64,000 nucleotides of DNA from contig NC_058139.1 of the NCBI RefSeq assembly GCF_011075055.1, positions 18,249,584 through 18,313,583 of the forward strand, given 5' to 3'. A program made the position numbers and the translations under genes. This DNA is from Mangifera indica (taxonomy: Eukaryota; Streptophyta; Magnoliopsida; Sapindales; Anacardiaceae). Shown here piece by piece: positions 1 through 15,300 of this stretch (position 1 is its first letter; every line of letters starts with the position of its first letter). Under the pieces are notes generated by a model. That model saw nothing but the letters and a program-made list of their open reading frames with translations, had not been told where the DNA came from and did no database searches.

Positions 1-3000
1 AGGATTATCACCCAATTTGTGTTCAAATGTGTCATAACGACCAAAGCATAAGTCCAGTCCTCCAATAAAGCAAATCTGGTAATCAACAATGACAAGTTTT
101 TCATGGTGGGACCTATATGTAATCAAACATGGAAATCAGAAACAGAAATAATCCAGTATAATACAAAGATGGAACAAAAACTTTACAGCTGAAAATACTC
201 TAGAATACTTTTCAAGTGATCCAACCATACCATAGGTAAACACCGGTAGAGAAGTGGTCCGGATAACGCAGTACCCTCACATTCTCATGAATGTTTAAAA
301 GCTTTCTCTTGCTATACACACTGTTTATTTTCAAAGCAAGAGCAACCTCTTTGTAGAGAAGAATATAGATCTGCAGTTATAAGATACTGTTATTGTTATT
401 GCTTATTCAAACAAAATGCTAAAAAGCTAAGTTCTAAAACCAAACTAAACATAAAACTTTTGTATCAAGATCTGACCGCCATTAAAGCACAAAAGAACTA
501 CATATCAAGAAAAAATAATATGTAAATTTAATTGTACAGCCAAAATGTGTACAAGTACACCTATAATGAAAAGTTATGATAGGAAAACCAGTTAAATTGT
601 AGAAAAAAATATAAGTTATATTTGGTTGAACACTACTATGCTTTCTGCACAATCTTGATGCCACAAGCATCATATACAGCATATAGTCATTAATTCCTCC
701 AAAAGGTTTGAGACAGTGGCAGCGCCAATAGAATACCGTGACAGAAGTAGCCAAAGAATTCATCTCGATAGAAATGATTCACAAATCACAGTCTAACCAC
801 ACCATTTGGCCTATCAGATAAAGAGTATAGAGTGAAAAAATGTATTGCATATGTTTACTTCATCAATCTAGATAAAATAATATTAAAACAGTATCACAAA
901 CGAATACCTGAACCCCTTTCTTTGCTTTGTCTTCCAACAAAGCATCAAGCCGTGAAGAAGCATTAACATGAAAAGGACGCCGCATATACAATTCTGGGCA
1001 CAGCCACCAGCCACAAATAAAAATCTGCATGAAACTTCTGATCATCAGATTCTTTAAACCACTATGTAGATAAAGATGTGGATTACCATAAATTTCTGAG
1101 CACTAGAATGGGAAAGGGACTAACCTCTGATTTAGCATCCTCAATTGATGAAGCAATAGCTTCAAAGGCTGCTCTACCATCTACAAACCATTGAGCCTGA
1201 CTTCCATCATCAGTCAAACCCCTAGGAGGAGCAAAAGACCCAAAGCGATGAGGATGACACCAGCCCTCTGGGGGCCTAAGGCCAGCATCATTAATGGCAG
1301 CAATCCAATCTTTAACTTTAGCACTATTCTTGGTCCTCAAACTTATGCTCCGGTTTCCACAAGTCACCTTTCAAAGTTTCCATTACTCGTTAAAGATTTA
1401 TTTTCTCTGAATTTGTTCAAAACATATATATTTCACAGGCCAATTAATTTGTTTAGACATTTTGTAGATCCAAAAAGTACAGTGAAGAATGCAGGTCCCA
1501 AAGACTTTGAACAATTACAAGAAAAAGAATCAATAGAACTTGAATATTTGGGACAAAACTGTTAACCCATACATTTAAAGTGTCAATCTAAAAGTTTAGG
1601 TATGGCAGTATTTGTAAAATGAAAATTAGACACGAACTAGACCAAAGGATTACACTGAATTTGGCTCAGCTCAGCCTTAATTTTAAACTATGAGAACTAA
1701 AGAACTCTTAAAAATTACAATGCCCATCAGTTGCTTTCATTCAGTGTTTTCTCCAGCAATTCCTTAATGAACACAGTAATTTTATAAAGAGATCATTAAT
1801 GAATTAAGTCAGACCCCAAAAAGGTAGAGAGAAGTGCATATTGCCATGCCTGAAAACAACATGCTTACTACAAAGAATGCCTCAAACAAGCAGATAGGCA
1901 ATATGTTATTAAATTTTAAGCTTCTATGCATCATGTGTATTCAGCAGATTCTCTGACTAGAAATTGCCATCTTCAGCTACATATAAGAATCAAGTATACT
2001 AAAAAAACTGTTACTTAAATTTTAAGGGAAAAGGCAGAAGTAAAACTGGATAATAACCTATCAGTCAAAGCAAAATATAAATTCCAGAAAATAAAAGCCT
2101 GAGTGCTGCTTACCTTAAATGTATGGCGTAGAGGATTACGGTCCTTAATTTCTGTTGCTAATGATACTCGTCCGTCACCATTTCCATCAGAGAGAGGTAG
2201 TACGTCAAAAACAATTATATCTATAGGTTTGGTATCAAAAGGATCTCCCAGCAAGGCCAAGAATCCAGGTTTCAGTACAGCCCACACCTGTACAACAAAA
2301 GGAAAACAGCAACAGCAAAGTAACAAAAGTAAAAGTCAAATACTCAAAAAGGAAACTGAAAGCAGTGCCACCGATGTTCCATATCATCAAATTTTAATCC
2401 ACGTGCCCAAATTCTCAATAATTAGGCAAAATTTCAAATGAAAGCACTCATTGTAATAACAAATAACAGCACAAATAAAATTAAAAAAGACAAAAAATTA
2501 AATGTATAGCCATGAATTTCAAGAATGAAAGTTCATTACCTTTTGCCAATTGTCATTACAGCAATTAAACCAAGGACAGCAGTTGCATCTTGTTGAATCA
2601 TCATTTTTCAAAATTTTTGGAAGATGCTTAACCATTACATAATCTTCTTTCAGCTTAGGGCCATACTCTGGTGAAAATGACAACTTTGAAACCTCCAAAA
2701 ACTTGCAAACCTACAAATGAATTCCATGAGTGGAAAAGATGTACTAAAGATTGCACAATAGGAAATTGAGTTGCACAAAAGATTCAAATTTATAGCACAT
2801 AGCAACTACCAGTGCATTAAAATTCTACAACTAAATCAAAGCCACTCAATTTAAGTATTATGGCCCTAAAATCCTTTAGAGACATTGACCAAGAGTATTC
2901 AAAGGTGCACAAGAGGTAAAGGGTAAAGCACAACTGCATGTAATTCATCATTGCATCACATAACACAAAAAATCATTTGCATGCATAAATCATCAATTGA

Positions 3001-4642
3001 GAGTAAAAAATTCAACCATGAAAACTATGCTACTACCAAGTTTACCAAGCATAACTTTCAAAAAACTAGTACTCACATTAAAAGAAAGCAGATGATGCCA
3101 AATTTTATAATTTATTGACAACTCATAGATAACAAGAGGCAAATGCCAGGTAGTTGTTGAGAATTGGTTTGAATCAGAGTGCGAGGCTGGTCTCCAAGTA
3201 CAGTAAGGCTCATAATGACCAGAAAGGTTGAAAGTCACAGATACATTTGGCAAGACAAGAGATAATGATGAAACAGAAAAGAAGGCCATATGAATTAACA
3301 CCTATGAACACATACATGACTAAAAAGACAATTTATTACAGAGGTGTAAATACTATGAGAATTATCCAAAGTTTCAAACAATTGTAGTGTAAATTAAGAT
3401 AAAGCACCCAAGCATACCTCTCGGGAGTTAACGATGTCTATATTTCCCAGGAAGTGATTTAAGTATTGTTGCATTGCAACTTTTGCTCTGTCTGACATTG
3501 AATGCTGTCTTCCTAAAGCTGGCCGAATTACTGGCAGGGCAGCACTTGAGGGAACATCTCTGAACAAAAAAACCCACTTTCAAAACTATAACGAATGTCA
3601 AGGAATATGTTTAATGTTCATCAGAACATGTGGTAGCAGTCACCTGTTCTTAGCAATTTCATCATTATGAACATGGATAGCATCATCATCACCTTCATCA
3701 TCATCTTGTACTACTGCAATGTGATCGCCTATTCCTAGATTTTGAAGCCATTCTTTAACCTTTAATATAATTTTCCAAAAATCACATCAAACCCCAAACT
3801 TTCCCAAAGAAAAAAATGAAAGTTCATACTTGCAAAAACAAAGGCAGAGAACTGTATTCATACACACCTGCTCTTGCTTCTCTTGAATCTCCTCAAAAAA
3901 CGCACGTTTCTTCAATGCAAAGTGCAAATAAAGTACATGTGAAGCTTTCTTTACTAACCTCCATTTGAACTGGTGAATAAAAACACAAAATCTTTCCCGT
4001 AAACAAAATGCTTACATTGCCAAAAAAGCATAACAATGCATCGAACAATCAATAGAAGCAGTAAAACATTCAAAGTTCAATCAAGCACGGAGTTAATGAG
4101 ACTAACATTTAAAACATTCAAGAAAACCAAAAAGGGGAACTCTCTAAATGTAAAACAGAAGCAGAATGCTTTGAACTCCAAGATGAAAAATATTGCCTCA
4201 TTTCTTCGCAACAGATAAGCCTTCACGCTAATTCGTGAACACACAAAGTGAAAACCGTGTAACATAATTCAAAATTTCATTTTCTATACGTTCGCATCAT
4301 AAAAACAATATTCAATCCGAGCAAGACAATGATCCAAATAAAATTCACGACTCCTTTGTCATGAGTGAAAACAATTACAGAAAGAGATCGTATTTTCACC
4401 TGTTTGTATTGAAATTCAATTGTGTAAGATAAAAGCATGGGGGTGATATCGCCGGCATCGGGTCTAGAAACCGAAACTATGGTAGAGTCAGGCAACTCAT
4501 CGAAAATCCGAGACGACTCGGGCTCGGGACTGGAACCGAACGAAGTAAAAAACGACGCAACCGTCATGGTGGTGGCCGACGGCTCTGATCGCATTTGAAC
4601 GTAGCGCGGCCCAACATCTGACATCAACTGGTCTGACGCCAT
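1..4642 (-). CDS. PLDP1: Phospholipase D zeta (PX-PH type), 5' half of gene, runs off the window
   Basis: This enzyme hydrolyses phosphatidylcholine to phosphatidic acid at membranes; plant zeta PLDs are known in phosphate starvation, root growth and vesicle traffic. Ten exons join in frame: 4400-4642, 3868-3969, 3644-3759, 3418-3559, 2540-2710, 2114-2287, 1125-1367, 908-1024, 231-370 and 1-112 (continuing past base 1). All introns are GT-AG, and they give 520 codons of a protein usually about 1,100 long. The PX domain lies in exons 1-4 (about residues 55-200) and the PH domain in exons 5-7 (about 210-340). The first catalytic HKD motif reads HHEKLVIVD, with H486, K488 and D493. PX plus PH instead of a C2 domain marks the zeta class. 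The N-terminus MASDQLM and the [13 protein letters not shown] stretch favour zeta1 over zeta2. The start is the first ATG of exon 1. The second HKD motif lies outside the window. Confidence 0.93.
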
Positions 4643-6915
4643 CTGTTTTACTTGAGTCTAGAATTGAATTCTGTTTTGATCTCAAATGTAAAAAGTTTTT
4701 GAATCAAAATCAGAAAATTCTTATGACTAATTATCAATAATGATTGATGATTAGTGGGACCGTTTTGGATCTGAAAGAACCAAAGAACCGTAATTTGTTT
4801 TCGTTTTCGTTTTTGTTTTTGAAAGACGAAAAATAATAATAAAGAAAAACCAGTCTAACGACACGGACAAGTACTGGAAGAGAACCTGAATGAAATTGAA
4901 CTGAATATTTGTATTTAATGGGTTGTGGATAGTCCGGAGATCGATAAACGGGCATGTTGAATTAATGCCTTGACCTTGATTGAATGATGGAGTTTTTTTT
5001 GTGTACAATTTGTCTGCTTTAAGTCTAACAACTAACAATTCAAACCGGGGCACCTTAATGGAATTCGGATCCAGCCAAGTATCCTCTAGAAGCAGCCAAA
5101 AATTACAAGTCACATGCTTCACAGTAATAAATCAAGAATGGTGTAGGGTGTGTGTGGGCAAGGCAGTTTCAAAGAGATTATTATTATTATTATTATTATT
5201 ATATAGACGACGGCCAAACCTCAGTTGTTTATTGCTATGTGAATTCTCCTTCTTTAAGTATTAAGGTCAAAAGACTACTTTCCCTCGGTGAATGTCAAAT
5301 TTTTATTATTTAAGATTAAAAAAAGCCTGATTCTTCAGTATTAAGTGAAAAAAGGTAAGAAAGTGATTTTGCATGAATTTTTTTATTTTTATTTTTTATT
5401 TTTTTGTTATATTTTTTATTTTAAATAATGTATGTTTAAAGGTAAATTATTATTTTTAAAGATATTAACCTGTCGATAAAATTAATCAATGTTTTTAGTT
5501 TGAGGCATTTTTAAAATTTGTAAATTTTAATATACTCTTCTATAACTACGAGAATAATATTTATGTCCTTACAAAAACTTAACAAAGTATAATATTTTAA
5601 AATTAGTTAGAGTTTTAATATTTTTAGATAAGGATGACAAAGGGCCAAATAGAGGCCAAATACACTAATCCTCATCTCCATTCTCATGGGAAAAATTCTT
5701 CTCCCTATTATTTTCTCATCTTTGCTAGAATAATAATAAAATATTTGTTAAGTGTTAGGGTTCATTTATAGTAATTCAAAACTTTTAAAAGATAATTAAA
5801 TATTTAATATTTAAGAGATATACAATAAAGTGAATGAACTAAAGAGGAGAAAGGCAAGGGAGAGCACACATTGAAAATATATTTATCTTTGTTCATGAAT
5901 ACGGGAATTTTAGTCCTCTTTATCTTCATTCGGAGGAATATCTTTCCCATTTGAAGAGGGATAATGTCAATAGCTCATGATTGTGACATGGGCTTGTGCA
6001 CTGGGTGGTGGAATAAGTCGAGGTAGAACTATGCCGGGGGAGGGGGGGCGTGTAAATAGTCATATGTACAAGTAGGAATGTTCAAAACATGCAATCGAAT
6101 CAAAATGAGCATGGGTGAACAACGTGCATTGACTCTCACAAGATATGTGTGCAGGCAGGTACATGAACGCAGACAGACTTGGGTCTGCGGGGTGCACGCA
6201 CGTAGAAAGTGACTTCCAAATGGCTTCGAAAGACTTAAGAATCATTAAAAATTTATTAACAATTGTAATTAGACAATGAGCTAAAATATAGGCACAAAAC
6301 CAAACAAATTAAATGTAATAATCAGATTATTATTTATATTATCTATTACATCAACATTGATTACTGATAAACAAAACAAAATAATAAAAGATAAATTACC
6401 AAAATAATCTTCAAATTCTTAAACCAAATAGTCCTTGAGAGAAATAGGATGAAAACTTAATTTTAAAGGTTGAATTACCATCTCTATTTTTTACAGGTCC
6501 AAATATTAAGTTTTTTTTTTTTGTAATCTAAATAATAAAAATTTTATGCGAAAAAAAAAATATCCCACGATCACAATTGTTAAATTTCTTAAGATTAAGA
6601 TAATTGAGTGATAAAATTCCGTAGTTCTTTTGGAAAGTTGTTCCTTCATTAATGCGAGCTATAGCTTTATCAGTGTAGAATAGTACAACTTGCAAGAAAT
6701 AACAAAAAAAATATTCACTGCCATTCACGATATAACAAAAAGAAACTACAGTTCATATGGTTCCAAAATTCCAGGGCTTCATGAACATAAATTTTTCCAT
6801 AAAACATAAAACAAGATGACATAAGGAAACAAATTCCTACTTAGAAAAGCAAAAATCATTGGCATAAATGGGTTACAGATCTTCAGTTTTTGCTATCAAT
6901 GTCCTCACTGATCAT
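4643..6915. other. Intergenic: PLD upstream region and RPL19 downstream region
   Basis: No gene is supported here. The first several hundred bases should hold the PLD 5' UTR and promoter. From 5270 to 6060 it is very AT-rich. Around 5640-5980 a stretch starting with CTCATGGGAAAAATTC has a loosely inverted counterpart near 5930-5970, which suggests an old short inverted-repeat element, but no clear ends or target duplication are seen. The short open frames here overlap on both strands and have no family resemblance. The part next to 6915 would be the RPL19 3' UTR. Confidence 0.6.
5178..5201. repeat. (TTA)n microsatellite
   Basis: About eight uninterrupted TTA units lie roughly 540 bases upstream of the PLD start codon. 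This is a simple sequence repeat that is likely to vary in length between individuals. Confidence 0.9.
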
Positions 6916-8663
<1,748 letters not shown>

Positions 8664-8925
8664 TTTTGTTTTTTCTATGTACCTCTCCCCCTCGTTGGGT
8701 GGCCGACACGGGAATTTGCGGGTGAAGTATTAGGCGGCTTTTATATCACTGGGAACCAATTAATCGGGGTTAGGGTTTTAAAGCAGTAACATGTGGTGGG
8801 CCAAATAATGACCGAGCGGTTTGCTGTGGATTGGTTTGGCCCATTTTATTCCAACACAAATTTTAGACTAAAAATATTAAAATAACCAAAGGCTGGACTA
8901 TTAGGCCCAATATAAGCCCATAGAA
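8664..8925 (-). promoter_or_regulatory. RPL19 promoter: telo-box plus several site II (TGGGCC/T) elements
   Basis: Read on the minus strand, the first 250 bases upstream of the start codon contain an AAACCCTAA telo-box (plus strand TTAGGGTTT at about 8770-8778). They also contain several TGGGCC/GGCCCA-type boxes near 8796, 8838 and 8905. Telo-boxes with site II elements are a known signature of plant ribosomal-protein and growth-linked promoters bound by TCP factors. The motifs are seen directly; their activity is inferred. Confidence 0.7.
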
Positions 8926-9073
8926 ATCAGGTAATACCCTATTACGGAATCCCAAGCCAAGAAACCCCATGAATTTTTCCATTCCAGGCCCAGGTAATAT
9001 TCAACGGTCGTATCAAAATCTGGCGCCCGTGCATAACCGCCAAACACAAGCCTATGTCATACATTGGGTGGAT

Positions 9074-9437
9074 TCAAATTGCATCAAATTTGAATATTTT
9101 CTATCTCAAATTTAATTTAAATAAAAAAATATTTGACTCAAATTTGATTTGAGTTTAAATTAAATTTATTATTCAAATTCATGATTTGAATTTATGACTC
9201 AAATTTATAATTTAAATTTATGACTCATTGATAAAATGACGATGTTTAATAATTATTTAACATAATTTAAATAAAGCTACAAGTTAAATTCAATTTGAAT
9301 TGAACTATCTATTCAATTTGTAAATCAAACTAAATGGAATTCTTTATAACTTAAATTTAATTTAATTTAAAAAGGAACTGGGTATTTTAAATCAAATTTA
9401 ATTCATATTTAAAATTAATAAATTTAAATTAACTAAT
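9074..9437. repeat. Decayed hAT-like MITE relic
   Basis: This is an AT-rich block that alternates AAATTTGA and TTTGAATT words and includes GACTCATTGATAAAATGACG. It resembles the core of the better-preserved elements at 28911-29465 and 36615-37045. The left edge GGGTGGATTCAA and right edge (reverse complement CGGGTACACAA) resemble the family terminus GGGTGGATACAA. No target duplication is visible, so the limits are approximate. Confidence 0.45.
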
Positions 9438-9551
9438 TTGTGTACCCGAACCAACTTAGGTCGGGTTCAGCCTTGGTCACAACAAACCCGCGTTATTTAT
9501 CCTTGCATTGCGCATTCACTTCAGTACTGCTCGATTTAGAGACGACTTCGA

Positions 9552-9572
9552 TTTTTTTTTTTTTTTTTTTTT
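9552..9572. repeat. Poly-T tract (21 T)
   Basis: A homopolymer of 21 T lies about 90 bases before the start codon at 9665, probably in the promoter or 5' UTR of that gene. Its length may be unreliable in the assembly. Confidence 0.85.
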
Positions 9573-9664
9573 GTTTCCGATTTCCCCTCAATTTCCGCGG
9601 GAAATTTTATATTCACTTATCTAACAAACACTAACAGTCTTCTCGGCTGATCTAATTCTCGAGC

Positions 9665-10224
9665 ATGGACATTGCTCTTCTGTCCGACACCGTATCACTC
9701 GCCACATCGCCAACAGTAGGATTAGCGAAATTTATTCTACGCCAACCCTACATACTTTCCTCCGCGATTCTCCCGATGGCTGCTCTGGCGCTGCCGCCTG
9801 TTAAATCCAGTCCGCGTAGAACGGCCAGTCGAACACTTATCCGCAGAAGAGGAGATCGTTCAGCGGAGGCGATGATTCCGAGGAAGACGGAAGAGGCGAC
9901 GGGGTTTTCGGCGGTGCTTGTGATGATGGATTGTTTGGTGGAGGTGGTTATGGTGGGAGGAGGTGGAACTCTGATGGATTTGGAGGGCAAAATTGGGATG
10001 AATCATTGCGGTGGTCGTCAAATGATCTTGCGTTTAATTTTGTTTTTGAGGTGATTTATTGGTCTGCATTATCGAATTGCGTGCATTTCACGTTCAAAAA
10101 GGTAATGAGGATCGTGGCTGATGGTGAGAGACAAGTTTCCCCTTTGAGCGACTTCAGTTTGTTACTTGCAATCGTTTATATATTTAACTGGATAGTTACG
10201 AACTCTCTGTATAAATTTAACTGA
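9665..10224 (+). pseudogene. Chloroplast-like glycine-rich single-pass membrane protein, reading frame broken by a 2-base shift
   Basis: The frame from the ATG at 9665 begins MDIALLSDTVSLATSP and is rich in Ser, Thr, Ala and Arg, like a chloroplast transit peptide, up to about residue 62 (RRR). From there a different frame (+2) is plainly the coding one. It reads SFSGGDDSEEDGRGDG, then glycine repeats FGGGGYGG, then RWNSDGFGGQNWDESL, a hydrophobic stretch around FVFEVIYWSALSNCVHF and a basic KKVMRIVADG. That second frame has no usable start of its own. Removing two bases (an extra AG in the run at 9845-9852) would merge the two. A GT donor follows ADG near 10113, so a 3' exon may lie downstream, but I could not identify it. 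It may be a pseudogene, a real frame polymorphism or a sequencing error. I recognise the type of protein but not a named gene. Confidence 0.55.
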
Positions 10225-12011
10225 CAGTTAATTGTACATATTGTATATATCTGAATCAATTCTCTACATCGATTTATAATTGCTTTGGTGGTTAAATTGA
10301 TTTGAATATGTTTTGTAGTCAATTACTTTATTGTTCATGGTCATGATGTGCATAATCTTAAGTGTTAGTAGAGTGGTGAAACCTTTGGTTTGATTCTATA
10401 AGATCTGAGGTTGGATACATAGGTCCACATTCTAGCAAATAGTTATATAGATGTAGTTAATTTGCGTTTTAATCTTAAAGGCTGATGGATTTTGTTTGCT
10501 TGGACTGTTTGAATATCAATTTCAGAACTTTTAGATAGAAATAGAAATATATGTTTAGTTGTGATAGGAATTGTGCAAGCATTGTGGTGAAATAGTGGTT
10601 TATTTGAGAATGTTGCATTTAACATTGTCATAGAACAATAGAGCTTTTATGACTAGAAAATGATATGTTTGTTTATTTTGAAGTTGTATCAATTGTTTGA
10701 ATGTTTATTAATTTGTGGTTTTGTTTTGTAAATTCAGAAGTGTTTAGAGGAGCTATCTGCCACTGAATTGGGGTATGCCCTTTTGTTATCATGGCTGAAA
10801 GCTACATTTACAACCATGACCCATTATTCATTGTTGAACAACTAAACTCATTTGCATTTTTCTTTCTCAGAAGCAAAGTACCTATTGCATTGATGTCCTG
10901 CCACTTGGGCGCCTACTTCATGTCCATTCTTATGCACAGGAATTGACAACTTTATGGCATCATAGTTTCTCATTTGTCATTCTGTCAGTTATACATTTAT
11001 CATTGTACTTTTTACTGGACTTTGGACTTTTCTCATCTTCTTTTGCATTCGATATTCATTTCTTCTTGTATCTTCTGATGACTCACTTGTCAATACCCTT
11101 ATTTTAATTGTGCATTAATTAACGATAGTGGAGAGTACATGAAAAAAGAAAATAATAACTTCTATTAAGTAAATAGTTTGATATGTCTGATTTTTGTTAT
11201 TATTGTGTACTACACTTATTATGAACTATTGCTCTGTCCATCGTTTTTTCATTAGATTAAATAGTTGATTTATTTTCTGTATATGCTAGTAACGTTAAAA
11301 TGAGTTTTTATTCTTATAGTATGGGAGGCTTTATTTGTCAGTTTCCTATCTACTAAATAAGTTGTGTCAAATCAAGGGACATACTGTCATTTTACCTTTG
11401 CAATTCATGTAGGGAGGCCAGGTAAGCCCCCAGGGAGCATGTTGAATATTCGGGATGCAATTACGGTTATTTGGCAGTTTTGAAGTGGCAAATATGCTGA
11501 TTAACAGTACTTAGATAGTTATTGCCATCGTTTAGAATGCAGTACTGGCCATCCAGTGGTCTTTTTTGACCAGAATCAGAACTGAAGTTAAGGACAACTT
11601 CTGCTGAAAAGGTTTGAGTTTAGTGATAGGTTTGTTTGAATTAGACCTTTACTATAGTTACTGCCATTGATTGACAATTCTTGTCATGTTGAGACTTCAG
11701 CAATTTGGACATCACATAGATTAGTATTGGCAGCATGAGATTGAGAAAGATTGATGAAATGTTTTCTTTCAGATTCATGTTTGTACAACTGATGATGAAA
11801 TTGGACTGGGTCATGTTGATGCCCTCACCTGTCAAGGTAAAGACTCATTCTTTTCACTGAAGCTGTCAGAAATGCATTTATATCTGCTTGCGTTGAATAT
11901 CTGATAAGCATGTAATTACAATTGGCATAGCAAAACCGTTAATGTAAATTGCATTTACTTTCTCCTAGTCTGTTATTGGCTCTTGAAAATGGAAATTTGC
12001 TAAGATAAATC
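10225..12011. other. Downstream of the frame-shifted gene: no supported coding
   Basis: This stretch is T-rich on the plus strand, like intron or 3' sequence of the preceding gene. Short open pieces preceded by CAG and followed by GT occur near 10738-10780, 10872-10940 and 11772-11838. They could be exons, but none shows a family signature and their phases are untested. Nothing else is recognised. Confidence 0.4.
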
Positions 12012-12301
12012 CAATGTTTTCAAAATGAGATGGTTGGTTTGATCGAATCAATAGTCAAAATGACAAATAATTTAAATAATTATTAAAAATAATATTTAAA
12101 ATAATTTTATATGATTAAACATTAAATATATAAATCAAGTTTAATTGGGGTTTTATTTGGTAAATAGCGATAGAGCTGTTTTGAGCAATTGGATCGTGAT
12201 TTAATATAATCCAACTGTGAAATAGTTTCCATTTTGCTTAACAGATGATTGTTCAATTAGTAGATCTATGGGTTTAATTTGATTTTAAAACCATGGTTAA
12301 A
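12012..12301. repeat. MITE-like inverted repeat
   Basis: The left edge AATGTTTTCAAAAT and the right edge ATTTTAAAACCATGGTT are imperfect inverted copies that bracket an AT-rich core. The pattern resembles a common plant hAT-type miniature element. No target duplication could be settled. Confidence 0.4.
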
Positions 12302-15300
12302 ACAACTTATAATTTCATTGTTTTAGTATTTGGATTGTATTTTGTGACTCATTCATTAATTTAGATTGAAACTGGTTTCTTTGCAATGTTAGCTATTGTA
12401 GTCGCATTTGATTTGCAACATTAAATACCGAGAGCATGTATTGATGGAGCTGCTGCTATTTGTATGCAAAAAATTATTGCGGTTTGTCTGGGAGATAAGA
12501 CTGGACATCCATCTGACCTCCCACAAACGATTACTTGAACAATAATTTTTGTTGCAACTTGTTGGATTTTATAATGACTCTGATTTATTATAACTTACAA
12601 ATGTTGAGTGAATGTATCTCGAATGACGTCCTAATCTTGTATATATCTAGTTCTTGCTAATAACTGAATCAGATAAGAATTTTATCCTGAGTGGAAATTA
12701 ACGAGGTCAGGAAGCTGAAAGGACGCCACCTCTTAAATGCATGAATTTATGGTAAGTGCTTTTTTTTATACTTAAATTAGAGCAATTCATTGGGTACTAA
12801 AAAATGAAGCCCAAGTGGCATTTGTGGGTCCTTATTTCATCCAGTAATCTGCTAAAATTTTTCCAAATGTTGTAATAATAGATGGGCCCCCTTTGGATTT
12901 GTATGGTGATCCACATTTAGTTTGGTTCATGCACTTCTACTGACGATAATCATTTTTTTTGAATTATTCCATCGGCTGTCTCACCAACCTATCAATTTCA
13001 TTTGACTTCCTTTTTCAAAAAAGTTGTTTTGTACTGATTCCCCCACTGTTAAAATCTAATTAGATTTTGTGAAGATTATGACACAATTTTCACATGATTT
13101 GTCAATTCATTTTTGAAAATGACAGATTCTTTTGTCCGTATTAAAGAATATACTTTCAAAAATGTTATATTTATTGGGTTTTTAAGTATTTAATTAATTA
13201 TTTGATTTTAAATATATAATTAAATATTTAAATAATAAATTATATATTATTAAATATTATTTTATTTTTAATTTAAAATTATTGTATTATATAATATGAT
13301 TAAATATTCAAACATAAATTCTCCTAACTTTTTGTACATTTTATGTGACCATCATTCTTAAATATAGTTCCCCTTATATTATATAGAGTTACTTCGTATT
13401 AATAGAAGTAGGAACAAATCCCTTACTTCACACTCAAATTACAACAAAAAAAATATCTTTAAAAAATGGGTTATTATCATTAGTCAGATTTAAATAAGAG
13501 TTTTAGTTTAATAGCTTAATTTATGTTAGATTTTAATGATAATTTTTATTTAATCAATAATACTGTATATTTTATAAATAATATTTTTTTATTGATAATA
13601 TTATTTATTTTATTTATGATATTATTCATTTTGATTTAAATTCAATCTTAATCCTGATTAGGAGGTCTCTTTTAATGTTAATTTGGAAAACTTTACAAAC
13701 TAGATGATTTCAAAATTGACAAACAATTGCAGAAATAGTGAAAGTAGCTTAAAAGAAAATGCAGACAAAAAAACAGTGCATGCATTTATGGTGTGGATCT
13801 TTCTCGGTGACTTCAAATCAAATCAATCTCTTTACCTTAATTAATTACCAGTAAAGTTTAAAGCAGATTTTCAAAGTAAATTTTAATTATCGTGTTGAAC
13901 ATCATCTGAGATCATAATGAAATATAGCAACTTGTATAAATTGCATAGTAGCTTTAATCGCTTACGTCAAAACCCTTTTAAGCCTTTTTGAAGAAATTAG
14001 TGGCCTGCAGTGCTGATCACTGTACTAATATCCATCCTATAGTGCCTCCAATATTATACAAAGCGGTTACACTTTCCAAGCTTCACTGCCTGGTATGAAA
14101 TATATGATTTGATTTTTCTTATATTTGGTTGTAATTATTCTTCATGCTAGAGTTATAAGTCCATAAAAAGTTATACATGAATATTCTAGTGGCAATCTTC
14201 ATCTGTAAGTGCAATACAATTATACATATGTTTGGATATACACCCTTAGGTGGATAGAATTATGATGAGAAAACCAATGATAACTTGATCATGAAAGTCT
14301 TATGAGCGTATATAATAGTTAATCTAAAAACATCAATAGCCTTAATATTATCTTAACTTAAGACATAAATAATGTGATAAAACTATCATAGCATTGAATG
14401 ATTTATTGAAATGTAGTGATAAATCTCATATATCGAGGTTGTTAATGTCAACCTGGTGTGACACATGAATATATGTTAACTATATATCTATTGAACTTGT
14501 CTGTCAAAAATATTTTATATAGATAGTAACACCAATGTCTTTGAAATAAATTTTTGAATACATAATGATGCATGTGATCTCTAGATTTAAGATCACTCGG
14601 AACATTTTTGTGTACTAATTGACCTAGTTTGCTATTAGTCTAATGTAGTCTTTTTCAAAAGGCTATTAGATTGGTTATATTGAAAAGTATAGTAAGGTTA
14701 CAGTAAATCAACAAAGAATTTACCATTCTAGTATGAGAGCAATTATTTTACTATGTTGCTTGGTTATGATAACACTAAAATCTATGACTATAATGAACAA
14801 AACATTTATGTTAAGTGTAAGTAGAGGTAGGCACTACATATGCTCATTTGTTTTGATGAGATATTGATTGATGAAATGACTTGAGTACACAATAATCGTA
14901 CCATTGAATGTTTAATATTAGTCTTATATTGATTTTTAATTGGTTGAGTAATCACGATGTTTTGTTTGAGTTCGTTAATGGATTGTGAATAAATGATTAA
15001 TTAATTATAGATTAATCTTGAATTTATTCACTATCAACACGATAAGGAATCTATGGGTCACACATAATAGGGGGTTAATAGTCATGATTAAAAGACTGTA
15101 AATTAATTATATATAAAGTGAATCACACTTAAATACTATAATTTTAAGCTCTATTAATGAGTAAATATGAATCCAGTCATATCATAATAGATTTCTTTTT
15201 TATTGTTAGACCTAAATGTGTAAGACATATTAAGGGCTAACTAGTAATAAACCTAAAGTTTAGAGGTTTTAATATACTTATTAAAAGATGGATTAAAGTC

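Noticed and set aside
10738..11838. Short AG/GT-bounded open pieces as 3' exons of the gene at 9665
   Set aside because: Their phases cannot be joined to a recognisable protein end, so they are not listed as exons.
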